A stretch of DNA of 64,000 nucleotides from positions 41,289,095 through 41,353,094 of the forward strand of contig JAWZYU010000028.1 of the NCBI GenBank assembly GCA_038380435.1. The letters are read 5' to 3'. Below, piece by piece: positions 1 through 10,138 of this stretch. Source of the stretch: Ryuthela nishihirai (taxonomy: Eukaryota > Arthropoda > Arachnida > Araneae > Heptathelidae). Made by a program: the position numbers and the translations under genes. Below the pieces are notes generated by a model that did no database searches, had not been told where the DNA came from, and worked only from the letters and a program-made list of their open reading frames with translations. Within the stretch, counting starts at the first letter, position 1, and every line of letters begins with the position of its first letter.

Positions 1-102
1 CCCCAAAAAATTTAATATTCTTCTAAAAAAAAAACAAAAAAAAAAAAAACCAACATTTAAAAATTTACCTCTAAAAACCAAAAAAAACCCCCCACACTCC
101 CA
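1..102. other. A-rich low-complexity edge
   Basis: A-rich sequence with several A homopolymer runs and a short C run. I see no gene or recognisable element in it. It adjoins a 5-prime-truncated SINE-A. Confidence 0.6.
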
Positions 103-400
103 GTTTATCTCCACAAAATTCCCCGCCCTTCTCTCTGCCAGTAGGGAACACCTACGGGCTTGGAAAGGCAGCCATCCGTCGGATGGGACGTTAAGTCTGG
201 CCCCGTGTTCGGAATAGCCATACTCTGTGCCCGTTAAAGAAGACGATGGATGGCCTTGACGGGAGGCTACCATCTGTCTCCTAACAGCTATCCAGTGGAT
301 CTCCTTCCACCCAGCCTTCTCTGAGCATTAGGGATCCTTGTGACCTGGCCATTTATTCCATTGTATGCAAAAAGTGCCGCTCAGAGATCAAACAACCCAA
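103..400 (+). mobile_element. SINE-A, 5-prime truncated
   Basis: Begins at the TTTATCTCC segment that follows the tRNA-like head and runs to the CAACCCAA tail. The head with both promoter boxes is missing. It is diverged from the consensus (for example CTACGGGCTT for CGATGGGCTT), so it is an older copy. Confidence 0.85.
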
Positions 401-726
401 CGCATCCCCTCAACCCTCGAGGTAAGGATGAAAATCATTGTTGTCAAGGCAAACTTCGAGTTCTTCTCATTTCACCACGAAAATTTCAAATTTCTAACTT
501 AAATAATCACAACTCGCAATGTTGATTTAAAACTTTACCATTTTCAACTTTTTCCACCGCTAGAGGGTACAATTATAGCTCGTGGGAGATTATCAAAGTG
601 CGAAGAGTAACATTTCGTCAATACCTCTCCAACACAAAACTACATTTTTTAATTTATCACTAAAAATAAGAATTGAACATCTATAAACAGACGACGAAAT
701 GAAAACTTTAGTTCGTGTTTTCTGAA
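401..726. other. Unassigned AT-rich spacer
   Basis: Contains a 61-codon open frame starting at 340, most of which is the SINE tail. I recognise no domain or repeat family here. Confidence 0.5.
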
Positions 727-1115
727 TTGGGTTGGGTTGTTTTACCTCTGAGCGGCACTTTTTTGCACACCATGGGCTAAAATGGCCAGATCACAAGGAC
801 CCCGAAGGCTCAGAGAAGGTTGGGGGAGAGGAGCCACTGGAACAGCTGTTGGGAGACAGATGATAGCCTCCCGTCAAGGCCATCCAGCGTGTTTTTTAAC
901 GTGCACAGGGAATGGCTCTCTCGCACACGGGGCCACGGTTTAACGTCCCATCCGACGGACGACGGCCTTTCCAAGCCCATCGGTGTCCCCTACTGACCGT
1001 GGGCAGGGCAGGGAATTTTGCGGAGATAAATATCAACGCTGACCTAGCTGGGACTCGAACCTGGGAACTACAGATTACGAGCCTGGCGCGCTACCGACTG
1101 AGTCACCCCCGGCCC
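727..1115 (-). mobile_element. SINE-A, full length
   Basis: Complete from the TTGGGTTGGGTTG tail (left) to the CACCCCCGGCCC head (right), so it points leftwards. It abuts an older SINE-A head at 1116-1227 in the same orientation, which suggests insertion into or next to that copy. No clean TSD is visible. Confidence 0.9.
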
Positions 1116-1227
1116 GGCAGAAAGGGAATTACGGAGAAAATTATCCACAGAAGTCAAGTTGGAACTCGAACCTGGGAACTGCAAATTGGAAACCTGGCGC
1201 CTTACCGACTGAGCCCCCACCGCCAAT
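1116..1227 (-). mobile_element. SINE-A head fragment, old
   Basis: Contains the reverse B box GGAACTCGAACC and the reverse A box region ACCGACTGAGCC of a SINE-A head, with many substitutions. The body and tail are absent. It is probably what remains of the target of the neighbouring younger copy. Confidence 0.75.
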
Positions 1228-2079
1228 CAAGAGTACTAAAAGAATTCAAAGCTGAACTTGAAATGAAATTAAGTTTATACGAGGTAAAACTTTAACGTTT
1301 ACAAATGAAAATTAAAATAATTTAGAAAAAAAAAACAGCATTTAGAAAAAAAAAACTTGCAAAAATAAATTGTTACAACGTAGGAATAAAAAAAGCGTAT
1401 AAAAGAAGGCGAAATAGAAAACGAATATATCAGAAGTTAAAAACAGAGCAAAACTATGCTTACAACTTTCCAGAGATGACGTCACAGAGTCCTGAACAGC
1501 AAGCGATGATTCTGAGTTTTCTCCCCATCGCTTCCCCCTTTTATTAGTCGCTAAACAATGTTTGAAGGTGCCGAGTGCAAAACGCACCGTGCACACGAGG
1601 GTGCCGTGAGCATCAGCCGCACGGCCCATCGATGGGTGCCCAGTGCAAAAGAATAAATACTCCGCTCGCTCTCTAAGCGAGGGGTGCAAAACTTGGTTTC
1701 AATCTTCGCTCGCAATTGGCTGAAGTCAATGAGCAGGCCACTCTGCAGAGCCAATGACAGTTGTGATTATGATTAGGCACTTTTCCAGATAACAGAGTCA
1801 TCTGCACTCGTGATATCTGTTGTTACAACACGGCCAGGCGCGCACTTCCTGGATCTGTTCCCAGATGGCCTTGCGTGATCGGTGACTGTGACGCATTTCC
1901 TTCTTGAACCGGATGCCCAACTCTTGTGACGTTGTAGTCGTATCAGATCTGATCGCAAGAAACTTTTGGATTTCCGAAGCTTGTCTTAGAGTTTCTTGAA
2001 AAGATTTTTAATGAGAGAAATGGAATAATCGCCAAGCGTTGAAGAATGATTAGTGCATTTAGCTGTTGAGGAATTTCAG
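1228..2079. other. Spacer, nothing recognised
   Basis: Mixed-composition sequence. The short open frames on the minus strand (1342-1689, 1551-1754, 1773-1958) show no recognisable domain and no repeat signature. I treat them as chance frames. Confidence 0.45.
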
Positions 2080-2852
2080 TTGTTGGGTTTTTTACCTCTG
2101 AACGGTACTTTTTTTGCACACAATTGGCTAAATGGCCAGGTTGGGTTGGGTTGTTTTGCCTCTGAGCGGCACTTTTTTTGCACACCATGAACTAAATGGC
2201 CAGGTCACATGGACCCCGAAGGCTCAGAGAAGGTTGGGGGAGGGGACCCACTGGAACAGCTGTTGGGATACAGATCGTAGCCTCCCTTCAAGGCCATCCA
2301 GCGTGTTCTTTAACGTGCACAGGGTATGGCTCTCCCATACACGGAGCCACGGCTTAATGTCCCATGCGAGGGACGGCGGCCTTTCCAAGCCCATCGGTGT
2401 CCTCTACTGACCGTGGGCAGGGCGGGGAATTTTGCGGAGATAAATCTCAAAGCTCACCCAGCTGGGACTCGAACCTGGGAACTACAGATTACGAGCCTGG
2501 CGCGCTACCGACTGAGCCACCCCCGCCCCTAAATGGCCAGGTCAGAAGGATCTCGAAGGCTCAGACAAGGTTGGGGGAGGGGACCCACTGGAACAGCTTT
2601 AGGAAACAGATGGTAGCTTCCCGTCAAGGCCATCCAGAATGTTCTTTCACGTGCACAGGGTATGGCTCTCCCGCATACGGGGCCATGGCTTAACGCCCCA
2701 TCCGACGGAAGGTGGCCTTTCTAAGCCCATTGGTGTCTCCTACTGATCTAGGGCAGGGCGGGAGTTTGGCGGAAATAAATCTCAACGCTGACCCAGCTGG
2801 GAACTGCAGATTACGAGTCTGGCGTGCTACCAATTGAGCCACCCCCCGCCCC
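2080..2852 (-). mobile_element. SINE-A host copy split by a younger SINE-A
   Basis: The host is 2080-2140 (tail) and 2530-2852 (body and head). A younger SINE-A occupies 2141-2529. Removing the insert and one TSD copy rejoins the host at TAAATGGCCAGG. The host is more diverged than the insert, consistent with greater age. Confidence 0.9.
2141..2529 (-). mobile_element. SINE-A, full length, nested
   Basis: Complete copy with the 12-bp TSD TAAATGGCCAGG at 2129-2140 and 2530-2541. The target is the tail region of an older SINE-A in the same orientation. Confidence 0.95.
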
Positions 2853-2985
2853 AAGGGGTCACAAGGACTGATGGCTCAAAGTCAGTTGGGGAAGTGGACA
2901 ACTGCTAGGAAACAGATTTGAATTTTCTGCAGTGCCATCCAGCATGTTCTTTAGCATAAGCAATTACGGCTGTCCTGCTGAAAAA
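2853..2985 (-). mobile_element. SINE-A fragment, very old
   Basis: Matches the GGTCACAAGGAC ... CCATCCAGCATGTTCTTTA part of the SINE-A body, with indels. Neither head nor tail is present. Confidence 0.7.
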
Positions 2986-3284
2986 GCGGCGGGGGTGGCT
3001 CAGTTGATTGCACGTCAGGCTCGTAATCTGCAGTTCTGAGGTTCGAGTCCCAGCTGGGCCAGAGCTGAGATTTATCTCCCCAAAACTCCGCGCCCTACCC
3101 TCGATCAGAAAGGGGATACTGATTGACTTGGAAAGACAGCCGTCCGTCGGATGAGACATAAAGTCGTGGTCCCTCTGTGCACTTAAAGAGCACGCTGATC
3201 TCTTTCCCCAATCTTCTCTCATCCCATGGAGCCTTATGTCCTGGTCATTTAGCCCAATATGTGCAAAAAAGTGCAGCTCAGAGG
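2986..3284 (+). mobile_element. SINE-A, interrupted by a hAT-like element
   Basis: Head at 2986 (GCGGGGGTGGCTCAG) and body run to GCTCAGAGG, where the copy is cut by the hAT-like element 3285-6130. The last tail bases resume at 6131-6147 after the duplicated target CTCAGAGG. The SINE therefore predates the hAT insertion. Confidence 0.9.
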
Positions 3285-4226
3285 CAGGGGCGTAGCCATG
3301 GGGTGGGGGGAGGCTCCACTCCCAAAGTAACTCGGAGTTGGCAAAATTCGAAGCGACTTCGTAAAATCTTGGTTAGTTGCGAAAATTTGTAATCTTTTCT
3401 TTTTGGAAAATTAAGGGGAGTTGTCAAAATCGAGGCAACTTGGCAAATCTAGGGCAGTTTGGAAAATGGAGAGACGGCAAAATTTAAAGCAGTTGGCAAA
3501 ATTCGAAGCCACTTAGTAAAATACAGGTGAGTTGGCAAAATCGGGACAACTTGGCAAAATCTTGTGGAGTTGATAAAATTCTGGTGAGATGCAAAAATTT
3601 GGATTTTTTTCTGTAAAATTATGTCAAGTTCGCAAAACTTAGGCAGTTGGCAAAATCTAGGAGCAGTTTGCAATATTTGGAGTGACTTGGCAAAATCGTG
3701 GAGAGTTGGCAAAATTCAGGTGAGATGTAAAAATTGGGATTTTTTTCTGTAAAATTATGGCGAGTTGGCAAAACTTAGGGAGTTGGCAAAATCTTGGGAA
3801 AGTTGGCAAAATTCAGGTGAGATGTAAAAATTTGGATTTTTTTCTGTAAAATTATGGCGAGTTGGCAAAATCTAGAGGCAGTTGGCAAAATTCGGAATGA
3901 CTTGGCAAAATTCGGAATGACTTGGCAAAATCGTGGAGAGTTGACAAATTCAGGTGAGATATAAAAATTGCAATCTTTTTCTATAAAATTATGGCGTGTT
4001 GGTAAAATCAAGGCAACTTTGCAATACCTAGGAGAGTTGGCAAATCTTGGGGGCAAAATTCAGAGTGACTTTGTAAAAATCAAGTGAGATGTAAAAATTG
4101 GGATTTTGTTTTTCTGCAAAATTGTGACGAGTTGGCAAAATCGCGGAAACTTTGCAAAATCTAGGGTAATTGACAAAATTGGAATCCACTTGGCAAAATA
4201 CAATCGAGTTGTGAAAATTGGGATTA

Positions 4227-4438
4227 ATAAAATAAAACAAATAATACCCCCTCAAGCAGCTGCTTGCCACAGAGGTCTGACAGGAGCCTGTCAGTTTATA
4301 TGCCATAGTAGAAGGTCTGAGAGGATGGCAGGACTTCAGCAGAAAAACGACACAATACATCCATGCCTTACCCGGGGCTCGAACCCAGATCCCTTAGATC
4401 AGTAGTCATGCGCGCTAACCACTCGGCCATGGGAAGGC
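4227..4438 (-). mobile_element. SINE-B, nested
   Basis: A second tRNA-derived SINE in reverse orientation. Head at the right (complement of GTCCCATGGCCGAGTGG), reverse B box GGCTCGAACCC, and an AT-rich tail at the left. The 13-bp TSD AAAATTGGGATTA is at 4214-4226 and 4439-4451 and comes from the surrounding tandem array. Confidence 0.9.
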
Positions 4439-5151
4439 AAAATTGGGATTATTTTAGTGAAATTAAGGAGAGTTGACAAAAATCGAGAAAAAAAAAATTG
4501 GCAAAATTTTGGGGAGTTTGAAAAATTTTAAGTGACTTGGCAAATTCAGGAGAGATGTAAAAATTGGGATTTTTTTGCGAAAATAAGGAGAGGTGGTAAA
4601 ATCGAGACAACTTGACAAAATTTAGGGAAGTTGGCAAAACTGGAAATCACTTGGTAAAGTACAAGTGAGTTGTAAAAATTGGGATTGGTTTTGTGAAATT
4701 AAGGAGAGTTGGAAAAACCAAGAACTCTTGGCAAAATCTAGGGAAGTTGGCAAAATTCGAAGATACTTGGTAAAATATAGGCGATTTGTGAAAATTGGGA
4801 TTTATTTTGTGAAATTAAGGAGTGTTGGACAAATCGAGGAATCTTAACAAAATGTGCGACAGTTGGCAAAATTCAAAGCCACTTGGTAAAGTATTGAGGA
4901 GTTGTGAAAATTGTGCCTTTCTTGTGCAATCAAGGAGACTTGACAAAATTGGAAGTGACTTGGCAAATTCAGGGAAGATGTAAAAATTGAGATTGTTTTC
5001 TGTAAAATTATGTCGAGTTGTCAAAATTCCAATCCACTGGGTGAAATATAGTCGAGTTGGCAAAATCTAGGGTAGTTGGCAAAATTTGAATCTACTTGGT
5101 GAAATATAGGCGAGGTATGATAATTGGGATTGGGTTTGTGAGATTAATTAG

Positions 5152-5451
5152 TTGGGTTGGGTTGTTTTACCTCTGAGCAGCACTTTTTTGCACACCATGG
5201 GCTAAATGGCCAGGTCACATGGACCCCGAAGGCTCAGAGAAGGTTGGGGGAGGGGACCCACTGGAACAGCTGTTGGGAGACAGATGGTAGCCTCCCGTCA
5301 AGGCCATCCAGCGTGTTCTTTAACGTGCACAGGGTATGGATCTCCCACACATGGGGTCACGGCTTAACGTCCCATCCGACGGACGACGGCCTTTCCAAGC
5401 CCATCGGTGTCCCCTTCTGACCGTGGGCAGGGCGGGGAATTTTGCGGAGAT
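5152..5451 (-). mobile_element. SINE-A, 5-prime truncated
   Basis: Tail and body are intact and close to consensus, but it stops at GCGGAGATA, before the tRNA-like head. A lost 5-prime end is typical of incomplete reverse transcription. It lies inside the tandem array of the hAT-like element. Confidence 0.9.
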
Positions 5452-5729
5452 ATTAAGGAGAGTGGACAAAATGTAGAAAAGATGTCAAAATATTGTGGTG
5501 TTTGAAAATTTTGTAGTGACCTGACAAATAAGGAGAGATGTAAAGATTCGATTGGGATTGGGTTTGTAAAATTAAGGAGAGTTGGCCAAACCATGGGAAA
5601 ATTCACACTGACAAGCTACAATTTAGACAAGATGTAAATAATTGGATAATTTCTGTGAAATTATGGCTAGTTGGCAAAATTTTGGAAGTCAAATGCAAAT
5701 GGCGAAATGCCATGCCCACCACGGAGCAT

Positions 5730-6115
5730 GGGGCGGGGGTGGCTCAGTCGGTAGCGCGCCAGGCTCGTAATCTGCAGTTCCTAGGTTCAAGTCCCAGCTG
5801 GGTCAGCGTTGAGATTTATCTCCGCAAAACTCTCCGCCCTGCCCACGGTCAGTAGGGGACACCGATGGGCTTGAAAAGACCGCCACCCGTCGGATGGGAC
5901 GCTAAGCCGTGGTCCCGTGTGCGGGAGAGCCATACTCTGTGGACGTTAAAGAACTCGCCGGATGACCTTGACGGAAGGCTACCACGTGTCTCCCAACAGG
6001 TGTTCCAGTGGGTCCCCTCCCCTAACCTTCTCTGAGCCTTCGGGGTCCATGTGACTTGGCCATTTAGCCCATGGTGTGCAAAAAAGTGCCGCTCAGATGT
6101 CAAACAACCCAACCC
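5730..6115 (+). mobile_element. SINE-A, full length
   Basis: Complete, from GGGCGGGGGTGGCTCAG to CAACCCAACCC. It ends only about 15 bp before the right end of the hAT-like element 3285-6130. I see no clear TSD. Confidence 0.9.
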
Positions 6116-6147
6116 TTAGCTACGCCCCTGCTCAGAGGTAACACAAC

Positions 6148-6349
6148 TGCTATCGAACCCGTTTCATATAGCAAGCGTCAAAAGGAATAGAGAAACACTG
6201 TTCAAATGAAATTTTTTTTGAGTGTTTTTGATTAAACACTCATTTTAAACACAACAAACCCTATATAATCAGTCTTTGTAAAGCTCTGATAGGCCGTGTT
6301 TTTTTTCTATGACTGAATGGATTCTAAAGCATTATTTATGAACCTCACG
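6148..6349. other. AT-rich spacer
   Basis: No gene or element recognised between the tail of the interrupted SINE-A and the SINE-B trimer. Confidence 0.5.
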
Positions 6350-6925
6350 GCACCTGGGTTCGAGCCCCGGGTAAGGCATGGCTGTTTGTGTCGTTTTTCT
6401 GCTGAGGTCCTGCCATCCTCTCAGACCTTCTACTATGGCATATAAACTGACAGGCTCCTGTCAGACCTCTGTGGCAAGCAGCTGCTTGAGGGGGTATTTA
6501 TTTTAGCCGTCCCATGGCCGAGTGGTTAGCGCGCTTGGCTACTAATCTAAGGGACCTGGGTTCGAACCCCTGGTAAGGCATGGCTGTTTGTGTCGTTTTT
6601 CTGCTGAGGTCCTGCAATACTCTCAGACCTTCTACTATGGCATATAAACTGACAGGCTCCTGTCAGACCTCTGTGGCAAGCAGCTGCTTGAGGGGGTATT
6701 TATTTTAGCCGTCCCATGGCCGAGTGGTTAGCGCGCTTGGCTACTAATCTAAGGGACCTGGGTTCGAGCCCCTGGTAAGGCATGGCTGTTTGTGTCGTTT
6801 TTCTGCTGAGGTCCTGCAATACTCTCAGACCTTCTACTATGGCATATAAACTGGCAGGCTCCTGTCAGACCTCTGTGGCAAGCAGCTGCTTGACGGGGTA
6901 TTTATTATTATTATTTCTTGTATTA
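6350..6925 (+). mobile_element. SINE-B head-to-tail trimer
   Basis: Three direct copies: 6350-6505 (5-prime truncated, starting near the B box), 6506-6707 and 6708-6925. The spacing of the two complete heads is exactly 202 bp. The two junctions have the same sequence (GGGGGTATTTATTTTAGCCG). Heads carry A box TGGCCGAGTGG and B box GGTTCGAACCCC or GGTTCGAGCCCC. The last copy ends in a TTATTATTATT tail. The near identity of the copies suggests recent tandem duplication or multimeric insertion. Confidence 0.9.
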
Positions 6926-7575
6926 CCAAAATCTTTAACTAAAAAATCTTTAGCAAAAAAGAAAAAATGAAACAAATCTTTTTACCCATTTCTCCAATTA
7001 GCTTCACTTTCTTGTCTGTTTCCTTGTAAAAAACAGAACTTTCATTAAGAGCAAAAATCTGCATCCAACGGTTCTCGTTTCGGCTCTCTTATTATAAAAC
7101 TTCCTGTAAGAATAATTCCAACATCTTCCTCTCCTGTTTCTCTTAGATCCTTATTATCATCATTTGCTCCAGATGATCAGAGGATGGAGCTTGTTATTAA
7201 ATCTTCGCCGTTTCTTCAGTCACGTTATTTTTTTTTCTCTCCATTAAATAGAGGAAAGAGAAGTTAAAGACGTTTTTGAGGCGAAGATTTTTCTTTGTTA
7301 AAACTAATGTATTATGAATAGATGACGTTTTTTTATGTGACGCGATGCTTCATTAAAATTGAAAACGTCCTTACTTTCAAAATTCTTTTTGAAAGTAAGG
7401 ACGTTAAGAAATACAATCTCGTCCCAGTTATCCGGTATTCATGGGAATTTTGGGATGGAAAATAAGTGTAGTTTCTGTTTGCTTCAGATATTCTTAGAAA
7501 TTATCTGTAAAGTATTGTAACTATCGTACCTATGAATATATTTTAATAACACTGTTAATCATTTTCTATGCTAGT
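6926..7575. other. AT-rich spacer with one perfect hairpin
   Basis: No gene recognised. The notable structure is the inverted repeat at 7364-7405, listed separately. Confidence 0.5.
7364..7405. repeat. Perfect inverted repeat (hairpin)
   Basis: Arms of 19 bp (AACGTCCTTACTTTCAAAA at 7364-7382 and its complement at 7387-7405) are separated by a 4-base loop. The arms match exactly. No flanking TA or TIR signature was seen, so it is not assigned to an element. Confidence 0.85.
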
Positions 7576-8688
7576 GGGGGCGGGGATGACTCGGTCGGTA
7601 ACGCGCCAGACTCGTAATCTGCAGTTCCCAGGTTCGAGTCCCATCTGGGATATGTTAAACTTTATCTCCGCAAAACTCCCCGCCCTGTCCACAGTCAGTA
7701 GGGGATTTGGGTTGGGTTGTTTTACCTCTGAGCGGCACTTTTTTGCACACCATGGGCTAAATGGCCAGGTCACATGGACCCCGAAGGCTCAGAGAAGGTT
7801 GGGGGAGGGGACCCACTGGAACAGCTGTTGGGAGACAGATGGTAGCCTCCCGTCAAGGCCATCCAGCGTGTTCTTTAACGTGCACAGGGTATGGCTCTCC
7901 CGTACACGGGGATGACTCGGTCGGTAACGCGCCAGACTCGTAATCTGCAGTTCCCAGGTTCGAGTCCCATCTGGGATATGTTAAACTTTATCTCCGCAAA
8001 ACTCCCCGCCCTGTCCACAGTCAGTAGGGGATTTGGGTTGGGTTGTTTTACCTCTGAGCGGCACTTTTTTGCACACCATGGGCTAAATGGCCAGGTCACA
8101 TGGACCCCGAAGGCTCAGAGAAGGTTGGGGGAGGGGACCCACTGGAACAGCTGTTGGGAGACAGATGGTAGCCTCCCGTCAAGGCCATCCAGCGTGTTCT
8201 TTAACGTGCACAGGGTATGGCTCTCCCGTACACGGAGCCACGGCTTAACGTCAAATCCGACGGACGGCGGCCTTTCCAAGCCCATCGGTGTCCCCTACTA
8301 ACCGTGGGCAGGGCGGGGAATTTTGCGGAGATAAATCTCAACGCTGACCCAGCTGGGACTCGAACCTGGGAACTACAGATTACCAGCCTGGCGCACTACC
8401 GACTGAGCCACCCCCGCCCCGCAGTAGGGGACACCGATGGGCTTGGAAAGGCCGCCGTCCTTCGGATGGGACGTTAAGCCGTGGCTCCATGTGCGGGAGA
8501 GCCATACCCTGTGCACGTTAAAGAACACGCTGGATGGCCTTGACGGGAGGCTACCATCTGTCTCCCAACAGCTGTTCCAGTGGGTCCCCTCCCCCAACCT
8601 TCTCTGAGCCTTCGGGGTCCTTGTGACCTGGCCATTTAGCCCATGGTGCGCAAAAAAGTGCCGCTCAGAGGTAAAACAACCCAACCCA
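7576..8688. mobile_element. Nested, tandemly duplicated SINE-A locus
   Basis: A plus-strand host SINE-A starts at 7576 and ends at 8688. A minus-strand SINE-A inserted at its CAGTAGGGGA segment (right TSD copy at about 8421). A 326-bp segment spanning part of the host and part of the insert was then duplicated in tandem (7585-7910 and 7911-8236). The result alternates host (7576-7706), insert part (7707-7910), host again (7911-8032), full insert (8033-8420) and host remainder (8421-8688). Confidence 0.85.
8033..8420 (-). mobile_element. SINE-A, full length, inside the duplicated locus
   Basis: The only complete minus-strand copy in the 7.6-8.7 kb block. Its tail half also appears in the upstream duplicated unit, which breaks off at CCCGTACACGG where it joins the host head. 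Confidence 0.9.
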
Positions 8689-8822
8689 ACCAAAGTATAT
8701 GAGAAAGATAAATGTGTTCGGATGAAGATACAACCTGAATCTTCTTCTCACATAGTCGTCTGTAGGTTAGGTAAACACTTCTCCGAAAGAGTAATCAATT
8801 TGTTCATTCCTTGAGGATGAAA

Positions 8823-9239
8823 TTATGCTCCATTACTCATCAATGTTGTCAAAACTGCTTCTTTGACGACTTCATCTGACGATAACCTCTGTCCTTCCAG
8901 ATGTTCTTTCAATTTACCGAACAAATGATAGTCGCAGGGGGGGATACAAGTCGGGGATGGATCAGGAGTGATGGACGTCAGTGTTCTGCCTCTGCGGTGT
9001 TCATCTCTCAAATCTGTACGGCGGTTTCCAAACTGTTGGCACCATTTAACCATAGCCTGATGAGACATCGCATTCTCCACGTATATGGCGGATAAGTTCG
9101 ATGGATTTTCATACAATGTAAGTTTTTCGTTCGCAAAAAACGAACTCTTCCACTGATTTCTAATTTGGAGTAGGAAATCAGTTGATGAGCCATCATTCAG
9201 GAACGATAGAAACGCACTATGCACGTTTGCGTGTTGCAA
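8823..9239 (-). pseudogene. Mariner-family transposase, internal deletion
   Basis: A 138-residue frame, against roughly 340-350 residues in intact mariner transposases. Around residues 57-88 it has a segment like the DNA-binding region (AMSHQAMVKWCQQF, then GRRGRTLT-like GRTLT). This joins directly to a C-terminal catalytic-domain segment near residues 92-130 (CDYHLFGKLKEHLEGQRLSS). CDYHLFG corresponds to the last catalytic aspartate region of mariner proteins. The middle of the protein, with the first two catalytic aspartates, is missing, so it cannot be active. It may survive only because a deletion joined the two ends in frame. The first 50 residues are not recognisable. Confidence 0.8.
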
Positions 9240-9290
9240 CTGCCCTGGTCGGACGGTTGTACTACGTCATACATCCCTCCCAAGCACAAA

Positions 9291-9675
9291 GGGGCGGGGG
9301 TGGCTCAGTCGGTAGCGCGCCAGGCTCGTAATCTGTAGTTCCCAGGTTCGAGTCCCAGCTGGGTCAGCGTTGTGATTTATCTCCGCAAAATTCCCCGCCC
9401 TGCCCACGGTCAGTAGGGGACACCGCTGGTCTTGGAAAGGCCGCCGTCCGTCGGATGGGACGTTAAGCCGTGGCCCCGTGTGCAGGAGAGACATACCCTG
9501 TGCCCGTTAAAGAACACGCTGGATGGCCATGACGGGAGGCTACCATCTGTCTCCCAACAGCTGCTCCAGTGGATCCCCTTCCCCAACCTTCTCTGAGCCT
9601 TCGGGGTCCATGTGACCTGGCCATTTAGCCCAAGGTGTGCAAAAAAGTGCCGCTCAGAGGTAAAACAACCCAACC
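9291..9675 (+). mobile_element. SINE-A, full length
   Basis: Perfect 10-bp TSD CAAGCACAAA at 9281-9290 and 9676-9685. It inserted into the mariner-like element, between its coding remnant and its terminal repeat. Confidence 0.95.
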
Positions 9676-9750
9676 CAAGCACAAATGCTGTTTAATTACT
9701 ATGACGACAGATAGCGCTGAGTGGAACTTACTTTTTGATACGCCCTCGTA

Positions 9751-10138
9751 GATTTAGGCAAGAAATAATGCATGGACCGAGATTTAGGCTTTCAGTCCCG
9801 TTTTCTGCTAATTAAAACTGGCACAGAGGTTGTAGACCAATGATTCCCAAAGGGAGTGCAGCGAAATTTCGGATGATATTGCTGATAAAATGAAATTTAT
9901 AAACCAATTTTGTTTCTACTTTCTGCCACTGATTCTTCATTTCACTTTTTCCATTTAATCAAAAACTTATTTAATCTAAATTTTAAAATCAAATTTGATA
10001 CAAAACATGCCCATAACACGTACGGCGTACGCATGAATCTTAATACACGGCCGAACTTGAACAGAATTGCTCTGCGTTTACAAACGACGCCACAGAAATA
10101 GACAGCACATGCGTGAATCTCCCGCAGTGTTTTTCCCA
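9751..10138. other. Spacer with possible hAT-type termini
   Basis: At about 9837, CCAATGATTCCCAAAGGGAG resembles hAT left ends of the CAGTGTTTCCCAAAG type, and at 10116 CAGTGTTTTTCCCAAC is a second such motif just before the next array. Neither has a matching right end or TSD that I can see. No gene is recognised. Confidence 0.4.

Larger units (their letters stand above)
3310..5700. repeat. Diverged tandem array of TTGGCAAAAT-type subunits
   Basis: Built from short subunits resembling AGTTGGCAAAATCTAGGG and GACTTGGCAAAATTCG, with a recurring longer block containing GATGTAAAAATTGGGATTTT. The block suggests a higher-order period of roughly 110-130 bp. The array fills the hAT-like element 3285-6130 and is broken by SINE-B at 4227-4438 and SINE-A at 5152-5451. 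Confidence 0.85.
3285..6130. mobile_element. hAT-like non-autonomous element carrying a tandem array
   Basis: Terminal inverted repeats CAGGGGCGTAGCCATGG (left) and its complement form GCTACGCCCCTG (right) are flanked by a perfect 8-bp duplication, CTCAGAGG, at 3277-3284 and 6131-6138. An 8-bp TSD with ends starting CAGGGGCG is typical of hAT elements. There is no transposase frame inside. The interior is a diverged tandem array plus one SINE-B (4227-4438) and two SINE-A copies (5152-5451, 5730-6115) that inserted later. About 2.85 kb is long for a non-autonomous hAT and is explained by the array and insertions. Confidence 0.85.
8820..9750 (-). mobile_element. Mariner-like element, internally deleted
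   Basis: The transposase remnant at 8823-9239 lies within it. The sequence complementary to 9724-9750 reads TACGAGGGCGTATCAAAAAG, which resembles mariner terminal repeats, and marks the 5-prime end of the minus-strand element. The opposite terminus is not visible near 8820, so the 3-prime end is probably lost. A SINE-A at 9291-9675 sits between coding part and terminus. Confidence 0.7.

Noticed and set aside
6506..6580. SINE-B head as a functional tRNA-Leu/Ser gene
   Set aside because: No 3-prime acceptor strand matches the 5-prime end, and the sequence continues into a repeated SINE body.
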